43,305 bases of DNA from positions 1-43,305 of the forward strand of contig DATFXR010000117.1 in the NCBI GenBank assembly GCA_035315685.1. The letters run 5' to 3'. The notes beneath the pieces are model-generated. The model made no database searches. It saw nothing but the letters and a program-made list of their open reading frames with translations, and was not told the origin of the DNA. Of the stretch, positions 8,453 through 17,300 are shown piece after piece. How positions within the stretch are numbered: the first letter of the stretch is position 1; every line of letters begins with the position of its first letter. This stretch comes from QHWK01 sp035315685 (GTDB lineage: Bacteria; Acidobacteriota; Vicinamibacteria; Vicinamibacterales; CAVVIG01). The position numbers were made by a program, and so were the translations under genes.

Positions 8453-9613
8453 ATGATCATCGGTCCAGCATATCCGGCCGCGCGTCTCGTCGCGCCCAAG
8501 GTGGTGGCGCACTTCGCGCGGCACAGTCAGGATGCGATTCATCGCGGTGACAGGCCGTCGTCGTCGTTGCCAGACGCGGACGTCGTCGAAGCGATCATCG
8601 ATGCCGCGTTCTGGGCGAGCTTGCGCCGCGAAGAGAGCTACATCCCGAAGATCTCGCTGGCCTTCGTCGCGCCCGACACCGCGCCGCATCCGCTGCTCTT
8701 CGACCGGCCGCTCCCGCTCTCGCCGGCGGCCCTCGTCAAGATTGCGCCAGCCGTCGAGCGTGCCGGGATCCACCTGGGTGTCTGGCGCGATCCTGCCGCC
8801 GCGAGCGATGCGTTGGCGGTCTGGGGGACGATTCGCGCGATTCCGGCGTTGTCGATCGTCGTCGAGGTGGCGGCGCCGGGCCTGCTCGTCGTCAAGCACC
8901 ATCGCGGCGAGCCAGGGAAGTTCGTGAACGTGGCGGTGCTCGAAGGCGATCGCGTGAAAGTGATCGACGAGCGCGCCTCGAGCCTGCCGGACTGTCCGCC
9001 GCTGCTCACCTCGCTGCTCGGGTTCGACTCGCCGGCGTCGTGGGTCGGCGGGCCGGATTCGGTGAACATCCTGGTGCAGCTGGCCGTCTCGATGCGGGCG
9101 CACGGACGCGGCGGCGTTCTCCTGATCGTGTCGCCCGGCAGCGACGGGTGGCAGGAGTCGATCGTGCGACCACTGCCGTACGCCGTCGTGCCGGCCTTCG
9201 CCGAGCTGGCGGTGTTGAATCGTGAGCCGCTCGAACTGCGCCGAACACGCATGTGGCAGGAGTCGGTGATCGACACCGTCGACGCGGTCGCCGGATTGAC
9301 GGCGGTCGACGGGGCAACCGTGATGACCAGCGATTACGAGCTCGTGGCGTTCGGCGCGAAAATCGCGCGGCGCAAAGGATCGCCACAAGTGGAGCAGGTG
9401 ACCGTGACCGAGCCGATCGAAGGCGACGTGCCGCAGACCGTCCATCCGACGGAGCTTGGCGGAACGCGGCATCTCTCGTCCGCACAGTTCGTGCACGACC
9501 AGCGCGATGCCGTCGCGCTGGTCGCGTCGCAGGACGGCCGGTTCACGGTGTTCGCCTGGTCGCCCTGCGAAGCGATGGTCCACGCGCACCGCGTGGAAAC
9601 GCTACTGCTCTGA
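8453..9613 (+). CDS. DisA/diadenylate-cyclase-fold protein (DACNV-type putative sensor)
   Basis: The 386-residue protein has no membrane segment. The last third resembles the diadenylate cyclase (DAC) fold. The two DAC signature sites are recognisable: DGA at about 286-288 (LTAVDGATVMTSD) and GTRH at about 337-340 (ELGGTRHLSSAQF), which stands for the usual DGA and RHR motifs. The second site reads RHL instead of RHR, so cyclase activity is uncertain. The N-terminal two-thirds matches my memory of the sensor module called DACNV that accompanies such domains. It could make or bind c-di-AMP or another nucleotide. Its 3' end overlaps that of the convergent TPR lipoprotein gene by 12 bp. Confidence is good for the DAC-like fold and low for activity. 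Confidence 0.72.
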   Translation: MIIGPAYPAARLVAPKVVAHFARHSQDAIHRGDRPSSSLPDADVVEAIIDAAFWASLRREESYIPKISLAFVAPDTAPHPLLFDRPLPLSPAALVKIAPAVERAGIHLGVWRDPAAASDALAVWGTIRAIPALSIVVEVAAPGLLVVKHHRGEPGKFVNVAVLEGDRVKVIDERASSLPDCPPLLTSLLGFDSPASWVGGPDSVNILVQLAVSMRAHGRGGVLLIVSPGSDGWQESIVRPLPYAVVPAFAELAVLNREPLELRRTRMWQESVIDTVDAVAGLTAVDGATVMTSDYELVAFGAKIARRKGSPQVEQVTVTEPIEGDVPQTVHPTELGGTRHLSSAQFVHDQRDAVALVASQDGRFTVFAWSPCEAMVHAHRVETLLL

Positions 9614-11716
9614 TTTCAGCGCGCGCGCCGCTTCCGCCGCCCTGGCCGCTTCGACTTCCGCGGCGGTCTTTGCCGCTTCCGCGACGGCGGTCCGGACGGT
9701 GCGCAGGTGCGCCTGATACAACGGCTCGCGGTTGTTCAGCGCGACTGCGCGTTCGAGCTCGGTTACGGCGAGGGAGAGCCGTCCGGCTCTGAAGGCGATC
9801 CACCCGAGCGTGTCGTGCACGTCGGCGTCGTTCGGCAGGCTCGCGGCCGCCGTCCGCGCCAGCTCCAGTGCCCGCGGCACAGAGGCTTCGTCGCTGGCGT
9901 AGAGCCGGGCGAGCCTGGCCGACGCCAGCGAATCCGCCGGATCGAGCGCGATCGCCTGCTCGTACGCGGCGCGGGCTGCGTCAGGCCGGTTGGCGGCCTG
10001 GAGCACGATGCCCAGCGCGGTGCGCGCCGCGGCGGCGTCGTCATGCTGATCGATGTACTGCTCGAGTGTCTTCTCGGCGCGGGCCAGGTCGCCGCGGCTG
10101 ACGTAGAGATCCGCGAGCATGCGGTGCGCGTCGAAGGAATTTCGCGGTGCCGCGACCGCGCGCGTCAGGTACTGTTCGGCGGACGCCGTATCGCCTTCGG
10201 AGATCGCTGTCCGCGCGGCGAGCATCAGCGCATCGGCGCTGTCCGGCGCGAGCGTCAACGCGCGCGTCACCTCGGCGCGCGCTTCGCGAACGTTGCCTTC
10301 GGCGAGCGCGAGCGATCCCAGGAGGACCGCCAGCTCGGGCGCGGTCGCGTTCGTCGTGGCGAGCCGGCGCAGCTCGACGCGCGCCCGTGCGACCTGTCCG
10401 TCGGCAATCAGCGCGCGCGCGAGCGTCAGCCGCGCCATGAAGCCGTCCCCGGCCGCCTCGGCGAAGGCGACGGCGTCGGCCGGCTGTCCCGACGCCAGCT
10501 TCACGCGCGCGAGTTGAAGCGCGCCGGCCGATGCCCACTGCCGTTCGCGAGCCACCGCCGTGAAGGCGGTCTCAGCCGAGTCGTAGTGTCCTCGATCGAA
10601 CTCGATCGAGCCGACGATGTATTGCGCGACGACCTGTGCTGGATCGATCTCGACGGCCGCACGTGCCGATGCGAGCGCGGCGTCCGTCTTGTGCTCGGTC
10701 TGAAGCAACTGTGCATCGAGCGTGAACGCCTCCGGCGTCGGCGATTGCTTCATCACCGGATCGAGCAGGCGCCGCGCGTCGGCGGGCGCGCCGGTGCGGA
10801 AGGCGATCGCCGCAAGTCGCACTCTGGCATCGGTCGCCATCGGACCGGAGGTCACCGGCTCCAGCAGGCGTCGCGCTGCGTCGTACCGATTCGCGGCGAG
10901 ATAGTAGTCGGCCAGCGCCAGCGTCGATCGCATCTTCTGGTTCGGTTGCGCGGCGGCGGTGCGCAGATAGGGCTCGGCCTCGCCGTTCCGGCCCGTCGAA
11001 AGGTAGAAAGCGGCCAGCGCTCGATTGGCGGCTTCGCTCGCGGCGCTGACTGCGACGCCCGTCTTGTACTCGGCCTCGGCGTCGCCGCGCCGTCCGGCCG
11101 CCGCCAGGAAATGCGCGAGCACGATGTGCGCCTCGGCCGACTGAGGTGAATGCTGCACTCCGGCCCGGAACGCCGCTTCGGCGCCTGCGCGATCGCCCCT
11201 GGTGAGCCGCACGTCGCCGAGCGCGGCGTAGACCGCCGGCGTCGGATCGGTCGCGACGGTCTCCTCCAGGCGCTCGAGTGCCTCGTCGGCTTGATTCATT
11301 TTCGTGAGCGCACGGCTCGCCAGCACCGCTGCCTCGGTATCCCGTTGGTTGCGCTCCAGCACCTCCTCCGCTCGCAGAAGGGACTCGCTGTAGCGTCCGG
11401 CCGCGAAGAGCAGTCGCCCGGCTTCGACGAGCGAGTGCGCATCCGCGTTATCGAGGTCGATCGCGCGGCAGTAGGCGCGATACGCCTCTTCCGCGTCGCC
11501 CTGTGCGGCGTAGGCGTCACCGAGCTTCGCGTACGCCGCGCCCCACATCGGCTGGTGCTTCACGGCGTTGCGGTATTCGATGATTGCCGCCGGGACGCGG
11601 CCGGCGCGCAGGTATTCGTCGCCGCGGCCGGCGGCGGCGCGCGCCGACTGCTGCCGATCGGCACAACCTGCGGCGAGCGTGATGATCGCGACGAGGAGCG
11701 GAAACCGGGATCGCAT
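9602..11716 (-). CDS. PEP-CTERM-system TPR-repeat lipoprotein (PrsT-like)
   Basis: This 704-residue secreted lipoprotein starts MRSRFPLLVAIITLAAGC, with a lipobox Cys at residue 18. About 18-20 tetratricopeptide repeats then fill the protein (for example AAYAKLGDAYAAQGDAEEAY and ADLYVSRGDLARAEKTLEQY). The tail is an Ala/Glu-rich helix. Size, lipobox and repeats fit the TPR lipoprotein found beside exosortases (TIGR02917-type, PrsT). It probably scaffolds export or assembly of the exosortase-dependent surface polymer at the outer membrane. It is the last gene of a four-gene operon and starts 2 bp after epsI ends. The frame is open far upstream across epsI, but the lipoprotein signal fixes the ATG at 11716. 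Confidence 0.85.
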   Translation of the reverse strand: MRSRFPLLVAIITLAAGCADRQQSARAAAGRGDEYLRAGRVPAAIIEYRNAVKHQPMWGAAYAKLGDAYAAQGDAEEAYRAYCRAIDLDNADAHSLVEAGRLLFAAGRYSESLLRAEEVLERNQRDTEAAVLASRALTKMNQADEALERLEETVATDPTPAVYAALGDVRLTRGDRAGAEAAFRAGVQHSPQSAEAHIVLAHFLAAAGRRGDAEAEYKTGVAVSAASEAANRALAAFYLSTGRNGEAEPYLRTAAAQPNQKMRSTLALADYYLAANRYDAARRLLEPVTSGPMATDARVRLAAIAFRTGAPADARRLLDPVMKQSPTPEAFTLDAQLLQTEHKTDAALASARAAVEIDPAQVVAQYIVGSIEFDRGHYDSAETAFTAVARERQWASAGALQLARVKLASGQPADAVAFAEAAGDGFMARLTLARALIADGQVARARVELRRLATTNATAPELAVLLGSLALAEGNVREARAEVTRALTLAPDSADALMLAARTAISEGDTASAEQYLTRAVAAPRNSFDAHRMLADLYVSRGDLARAEKTLEQYIDQHDDAAAARTALGIVLQAANRPDAARAAYEQAIALDPADSLASARLARLYASDEASVPRALELARTAAASLPNDADVHDTLGWIAFRAGRLSLAVTELERAVALNNREPLYQAHLRTVRTAVAEAAKTAAEVEAARAAEAARALKSEQ

Positions 11717-11718
11717 GA

Positions 11719-12363
11719 TCAACTCCACACGCGCTGGAGGTACGGGAGCAGATCGCGCACGAACGCGACCCCCTGATCCTGGGCGTTCTCGAGCGATGAC
11801 GGCTCGCGTCCGGCCGGGACGACGACGCGGACGAGGGCCGCGTCGCTGCGCTGGAGGCGAAGGCTGTCGTGCACCAGCCACAGCTTGCTCTCCACCTCGC
11901 CGGCGAGGATGCGGCCGTGCACGGCGTACCAGTAAAGGACCACTGCGCGATCGATGTTCTTGCTGACGATCATCCGTCGGATCGCTGGCGCGGCGGCGCC
12001 AGTGCCGGTCACCGGGATCGTCGCCACATCGAGCGGCTCCCAACCGGTTCCCGGCAGGCAGTGCAGCGGTGAGTGGATGCTGACGCCCGGGCGCTGCTGG
12101 CCGTAGTACGCGATATAGAGGCCGACTGGTGCGCTCGGATCGGGTGTCCGGTAGCTGCGGTTGATATAGGCGTCCGCGGCGAGAATCCGCTCCGATTCCT
12201 CGTCCAGCGCGCCCGCGTCGCGGCCGGTCCAATGCCCGATGCTGAGCGGCACCGCGTCGAGATTGACGGCTGGCGTGCGGTCGGTCGTCCGAGCGGCGCG
12301 TGCCAGCGCGCCAGCCGTGAGGATCATGAAGGTCGCAACCAGTGCGCGGCTCTGCGTGGTCAC
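11719..12363 (-). CDS. epsI: Exosortase-associated protein EpsI
   Basis: The 214-residue protein has an N-terminal membrane anchor (LVATFMILTAGALARAA) and an extracytoplasmic domain. Family landmarks are VPLSIGHWTGRD near residue 40, the tyrosine-rich stretch VGLYIAYYGQQRPG, and IHSPLHCLPGTGWE near 97-110, which contains the conserved H-S-P-x-x-C-x-P-G-x-G-W pattern. EpsI domains occur fused to, or directly next to, exosortases, and are linked with exopolysaccharide production. The gene overlaps the exosortase gene by 4 bp (ATGA), so both are made together. Confidence 0.92.
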   Translation of the reverse strand: MTTQSRALVATFMILTAGALARAARTTDRTPAVNLDAVPLSIGHWTGRDAGALDEESERILAADAYINRSYRTPDPSAPVGLYIAYYGQQRPGVSIHSPLHCLPGTGWEPLDVATIPVTGTGAAAPAIRRMIVSKNIDRAVVLYWYAVHGRILAGEVESKLWLVHDSLRLQRSDAALVRVVVPAGREPSSLENAQDQGVAFVRDLLPYLQRVWS

Positions 12364-13232
12364 GCGGCAGCCGCTCCTTCAAGCGCAGAAGCCGTTGGCG
12401 TAACCGGAGTCAAAAAGTGTTGAACGCCGATCAGCACGGCCGCGGCTGCGACGAACGTCACCCAGCCGGTGAACGTATGCCACGCGCCGGACGCCATGCC
12501 GCGACCCCATATCTCGCAGGCGATCCCGACGCCCGCGATTCGCAACCCGTTCATCACGATCGCAACTGGAACCGCGGCGGCGACGATCGCAAGGCCGCGC
12601 GCCAGCATCGTTCGTCCACGCGCCGGTCGGTCAGGCGCTCGAGACGCCGACCAGGCGAGCAGCACGGCGATCGCAGTGAGCGAGACGAGCGATCGCAGTC
12701 CGCTGCACGCCTCGGCGACTTCGAGTGTCGCGGACGGGAGGTCCAGGACGTTGCCATCGCGGAACACGGGGATGCCTGCGGCAGTGAGCGTCCCCTCGGC
12801 AATTCGCGACGCCGTGAACTGCAAGGGCAGCGTGACCGTGTTCACCAGGAGCGCCGGCAGCGGCACCGCCATCAGGACGAATGCGAGCGGCGCCGCCAGC
12901 ACGCGCACGACCGCCGCGCCGGCAACGAACCAGAGCGAGCCCGCAAGCACGGCGACCAGCGAGAGACGCGTGACGAAGATGTCCGCGCCAAGTTGTCCGA
13001 CCAGATACAGGAGCAGGCCGCCAGCGAGCGCAGTGACGCCGGCGAGACCGTGTGAGGGCCGCGCGGTGAATGCGTTCACACACCGCTCGCGACGCTGCCA
13101 CCCGACGAGGGCCGCGACCGCGATGAGCACCAGGCCGTACGAGGCGTCCGGACTCGAGAACCACTCGCGCGCGAGTCCGGCCGCAGTCTTTGCATACACC
13201 CACGCGATGGCGAGCGCGAGGAGTATACCCAT
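12360..13232 (-). CDS. xrt: Exosortase (PEP-CTERM sorting transpeptidase)
   Basis: The 290-residue polytopic protein has about eight hydrophobic helices. The catalytic residues of the exosortase family are in place: Cys at about 176 in VAEACSGLRSL, Arg at about 231 in MNGLRIAGVG, and His at about 252 in GAWHTFTGW. Exosortases cut proteins at a C-terminal PEP-CTERM motif and transfer them to a surface carrier. The only PEP-CTERM substrate in the window is encoded 3 bp upstream, so this looks like a dedicated pair. The subclass (XrtA, XrtB and so on) cannot be settled by eye. The N-terminal SPDASYGLVLI replaces the more usual SH-containing loop. Confidence 0.92.
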   Translation of the reverse strand: MGILLALAIAWVYAKTAAGLAREWFSSPDASYGLVLIAVAALVGWQRRERCVNAFTARPSHGLAGVTALAGGLLLYLVGQLGADIFVTRLSLVAVLAGSLWFVAGAAVVRVLAAPLAFVLMAVPLPALLVNTVTLPLQFTASRIAEGTLTAAGIPVFRDGNVLDLPSATLEVAEACSGLRSLVSLTAIAVLLAWSASRAPDRPARGRTMLARGLAIVAAAVPVAIVMNGLRIAGVGIACEIWGRGMASGAWHTFTGWVTFVAAAAVLIGVQHFLTPVTPTASALEGAAAA

Positions 13233-13235
13233 CGA

Positions 13236-14189
13236 TCAGATTGCGTGCCGCCGTCGGAGATCGGTGAACAAGAAGAGCAGGCCGGTGGCGATCAGCAACA
13301 CGGACGCGGGCTCCGGCGTCGCCGCGGGCCCATCGTCAGACGGCGTGACGCCGCCGCCAGGGCCGGCGGGATCGAGCGAGCCAACGGGACGCGGCGGCAC
13401 GAACGGGTCAGCCGGCGGCGTGGTGTGCTCGACGAACGGATTCGTCGGCGGCTCCGATGAAGGGGTTTCACCCGAGGGTCCGGGCGCACCTGGCGCAGTC
13501 GGCGAGCCCGCCGTCGGGCCGGTGTTCGGCGATGTCCCTGGGCCCTGAGGCGTTCCCGGACCTTGATTCGGCGGCGTCGGATTCGAACCCGAGTCGCCCG
13601 GGTTTGGTCCGGCGGCACCTGACGGCGGTCCGGGGTGTGGTTCGACGACCTCGAGCGATCCCGCCGGGTGATCTTGCGCCTGCTGATCGTGCGACGGCTT
13701 TGGTAACGCGGTCGCGATGCCGCCTCCAGGCTCGCCGTAGCGACCGCCCATCACCATCTGTCGCATCTCAACCATCGTGAACCAGAGCGGTCCGCCCGAG
13801 GCCTGCCTGGGCCGATCTGGACCGTTGTCGTCGTTCCACGGCTGCCAGCCCCGTGGCGCGTCGGCCTGCACCGAACCACCCCCCTCGGAGTGGGAAGGCG
13901 GCTCGGAGGGCACCTCAGGCATCACTTTCGGCTTCGGCGGCATGCTCAGTTCGCCGGAGTGACGAGCTGCGTTGGCGCCACCCGTCTTCGCTGCCGCGCG
14001 GGGCGTGGCCTTGTTCAGCGGCGGTGCGTAATGCTCAGGCGCCCCGCAGTACAGGCACACACTGATCGGCGCGTACTGGTTCCACATCGCAGCGGATGCG
14101 GCAGCCACGCCCAGGACTGCGACGACCAATACGGCCCGCCGGACCGTCTGCTTCAGCTGAATCACAGAGTGGTACCTCTCGCGTCGCAT
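13236..14189 (-). CDS. PEP-CTERM sorting-domain protein, likely substrate of the adjacent exosortase
   Basis: The 317-residue secreted protein starts with a basic n-region and a signal helix (AVLVVAVLGVAAASAAM). A CxxC pair follows (ISVCLYCGAPEHY). The middle (about residues 150-290) is Pro/Gly/Ser/Thr-rich and disordered. The C-terminus is a textbook PEP-CTERM: TPEPASVLLIATGLLFLF then DLRRRHAI. It is the first gene of the exosortase operon. I chose ATG 14189 because it sits directly before the signal peptide; a TTG at 14312 would add 41 residues with no plausible export signal. Function beyond being a surface protein is unknown. The CxxC pair could hold a metal or a disulfide. Confidence 0.85.
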   Translation of the reverse strand: MRRERYHSVIQLKQTVRRAVLVVAVLGVAAASAAMWNQYAPISVCLYCGAPEHYAPPLNKATPRAAAKTGGANAARHSGELSMPPKPKVMPEVPSEPPSHSEGGGSVQADAPRGWQPWNDDNGPDRPRQASGGPLWFTMVEMRQMVMGGRYGEPGGGIATALPKPSHDQQAQDHPAGSLEVVEPHPGPPSGAAGPNPGDSGSNPTPPNQGPGTPQGPGTSPNTGPTAGSPTAPGAPGPSGETPSSEPPTNPFVEHTTPPADPFVPPRPVGSLDPAGPGGGVTPSDDGPAATPEPASVLLIATGLLFLFTDLRRRHAI

Positions 14190-14368
14190 CTGCAGGCGGG
14201 CTGCCAACCTCACCAGATTGGTTGGGAACGTCAGAAGTTGTTGCAATGGCGAGAGATGGCGGTGATGGGTCGCGCTGTCGCTCGCGCGCGCAATCGCCGG
14301 ACCGTCCTTCAAGTGGAAGAGACGTGGAACTCCTGAGGCTTTTCTTTCTCACGCGACGTGCCGCGCGC

Positions 14369-17300
14369 TCAAAAACTGAAAAAGAACAGCAGATCAATCC
14401 CCGTACGTTCGATGCGGCGGAAGGGCGCTCTGAGGCTGAGGGACTGCGCATCGGAGTAGGTCGCGCGCAGCCGGAGGATGCGTGAGATCGTGTACTCGAC
14501 CGTGGCCTCGTCGTATGGCTCCTGTCCGAACTGACGGCTGAAGCGCGCGACGATGCCGGGCGCGATCTCCTGCCCGACGGTGAGCTTGGGACCGATTCCG
14601 TAGTCGCCGCTGGTTTCCAGCTCGAGGATGTCGAGGCCGACCTCTTTCTGCACCGCGCTCAGGACCTGACCGGCGAGAAAACCTGCGGCGAGCGTCCCGG
14701 CGCGGACCAGCAACTCCTGCTGCTGCGGCGCGCTGAGCTGGTTCGTCGACGTATTGAAGATGATCAGCGCGAGGACGTCCGATTCGTCGAGCGGCGGCGT
14801 GCTCGCGAGCCGCAGCTCGGGCTGCCGCATCGGGCCGAACACGCTGACACGGGTTTCGACGCCTTGAATGATTCGCGTCACCGTGACGTAGATGTCCGGG
14901 TTCAGGTCGCCGCGGAAGTTGATTGAGCTCGACGGCACGACGTCGAAGCGGCGGCCCTGGAACGCATACGTGCCCGCGATCGAGTCGAAGGAGCCCGTGA
15001 CGGAGAGCGGCTCGCCCGCGTCCTTGTAAAGGTAGAGATCGCCAGTGACGCGGAGATTGATGTCGCCGAGCCCAATCGGCGTGCCGGACGACACCTGTAC
15101 GTTCTCACCCGTCAAATGCAGTGTGCCCGGCACGTGCAAGGCGAGGTCGAGACCGAGGCGCTGCCACGGATTCAGCACCGCGAGCGCGTCGACCTCCGCG
15201 ATGGGGGTCTCCTCAGTCGAGTACGGCTGAAACAGCGTGCGTTGGAGGATCTCGTCGACGTGCAGCGTGCCGGCCTCAATCGCGAGGTCGCCGGTGATGC
15301 GCGGTGCCTCGAAACGTCCGCTGACCCGCATCGTCGCGTTCACGGTGACACGGCCCAGCTCGTTCCGCATCACTTCGAAGCGCCGGGCCGTCGCCTCGAT
15401 TTCGACGTCGCCGACGCGGAGCTCGTGCGTGCCGAGGCTGCCGTGCACGTCGAGCGGATGGCCGTCGGTGTCCTCGATGTGCAGCACTTCGACCGCAATC
15501 TTGTCGGTGGCGAGGCCGAACTGGGCGCGGACGTTCTTGTAGGCCGTGCGAGACGAGGTCACCAGGAAGGCGGCGTCCGTGATTTCGATCGCACCCTCGG
15601 CGTGCGGGTCGCGGCTCGTGCCGACAGCTTTCACATCGAGGCGCGCCTTGCCGCTCACGTGCTGCACGACGTTGGTCAAACCCTCGATGAGGCCCAGATC
15701 GATGGTGCTCGATTTGATCGTGAGATCGATCGGCTTGTCCTCCAGATCGTGGTTGAACAACCCGAGCGGCAGCTTCCCGGCGGCGGTGAGCCAGACGCCG
15801 GGCGACTGATCGAGCCGCGCCTCGAGATCGAAGACCTGGCCGGACGAGGAGAAGCGGGTCTGCAGCCGCTGGTAGGTGACGCGTTCGACGCGGCCGTTCT
15901 CGATCGTGATCGTCCCGGTGGCCTGCGGCAGGTCGCGCGTGCCGCTTATCGTCACGTCGGCGTTTACCGCGCCTCCGTACCGCGTCGGTCGCTCGAACGC
16001 CGTCTGCATCGTCTCCAGGAACACGCGGTCTGCAGTGATGTGAAGTGCGCCTGCGCCATCGCGCCGCCACGAGCCGGAAACCCCGATCCGCTGCGCCCGG
16101 TTTGCGTCCGCGAACTCGATCGGCGTGATCGCGAATCCATCGTCGCTCCACGACACCGTCGGGGCGGAGTGGCCGGAACCGGTACCGTTTCCGGCAGGAC
16201 TCGCCGCGGACTGCAGCTGCCACGGAGCGCTGCCGAGCGTGACCGTCAAATCGAGGATCGAGGCTTGACGACGATCGGAGTGAAGCATCACCGCGCCGGT
16301 GAGCTGGCCGCGGCGTCCCTCCTGCTGCGCGACGCGCAGATCGAAGCCGAGGCGCTCCGCGTCGTAGGTGGTAGTCCCGCTGATTTCCTGCACCGATTGC
16401 CCGAGGATCGTCAGGAAGTCGCCATGACCCTCGACGCGCACGGACGCCTGCGCCGGGTCGTTGGCCGGGATTGTCGCATCGTAGTGGACGGCCGTTGACA
16501 GCGCGGACACGTCGAATGCCTCGAGCCGCGCGATCGTCGCGTCGCCAACGGCGTGGAGCGTTGACGCCGGTCCGGTGACGCGTCCCTTCGTGGAGATGGC
16601 GCCGTGGATGTCTCGACCGGTTTGCGCGCGCAGAGCCGCAAGATCGGCGCGGGTCAGCTCGTACGAGAAATCCGACGTTCCGCCTTCCGACAGCGCGATC
16701 GTTCCCGTTCCCTGGCCTTCGAGCGCTGGTCCGGCAAACTGCAGCGCTGCAATTGCCAGCGTCGAATCGCGCAGCGTCGCGTCAACCCGCCCGCGGTCGA
16801 CGTGGTAGCCGCGCACCTCGGCGTCCGCCGCACTCAACGTCCCTTCGACGTCGTAGTCGGCGAGCGCAGTCGTTCGCGTGAGCAGGTCTTGAACCGCCAC
16901 GGAAAATTTTCCTGTGCCGGTCAGTGACGCGGCGTAGCGGGGGTCGGCGAACGGGATGGCCGGATCGATGTGCTCGAGGCTTCCCTCGTACGAGGCGCGC
17001 AGCGAACCGCGATCGATGGCCACCGAGACGTCCGCATTGGAAAGCGTTCCGTTGAAGAGATTTGCGCGGGTGATCTGACCGCCGCCGGTCAGCACGAGCT
17101 CCTCGGCGCCCGAGCCCGCGCCGTCCACCCGGAAGTGTCCTGACAGCACGCCTTCGTACCGCGGATCGCGCAGCCAGCCGACGTCGAGGCCTTCCCCGAA
17201 ACGGTGGAGATCGATGCGGCTCACGTCGCCTTCGCCGGTGTACCGGAATGGTTTCTGCTGCGTGTCGATCGATCCGACGGTACCGGGACCGACCGTCGCG

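Noticed and set aside
13582..13596. GGATTCGAACCCGA, which looks like a tRNA T-arm on the minus strand
   Set aside because: No acceptor, D- or anticodon arm can be built around it. It is in the Pro/Gly/Ser-rich coding region of the PEP-CTERM protein.
14190..14368. Sigma-54 promoter for the PEP-CTERM operon
   Set aside because: PEP-CTERM genes in some bacteria have such promoters, but no TGGCAC-N5-TTGC-like pair is present on the minus strand.
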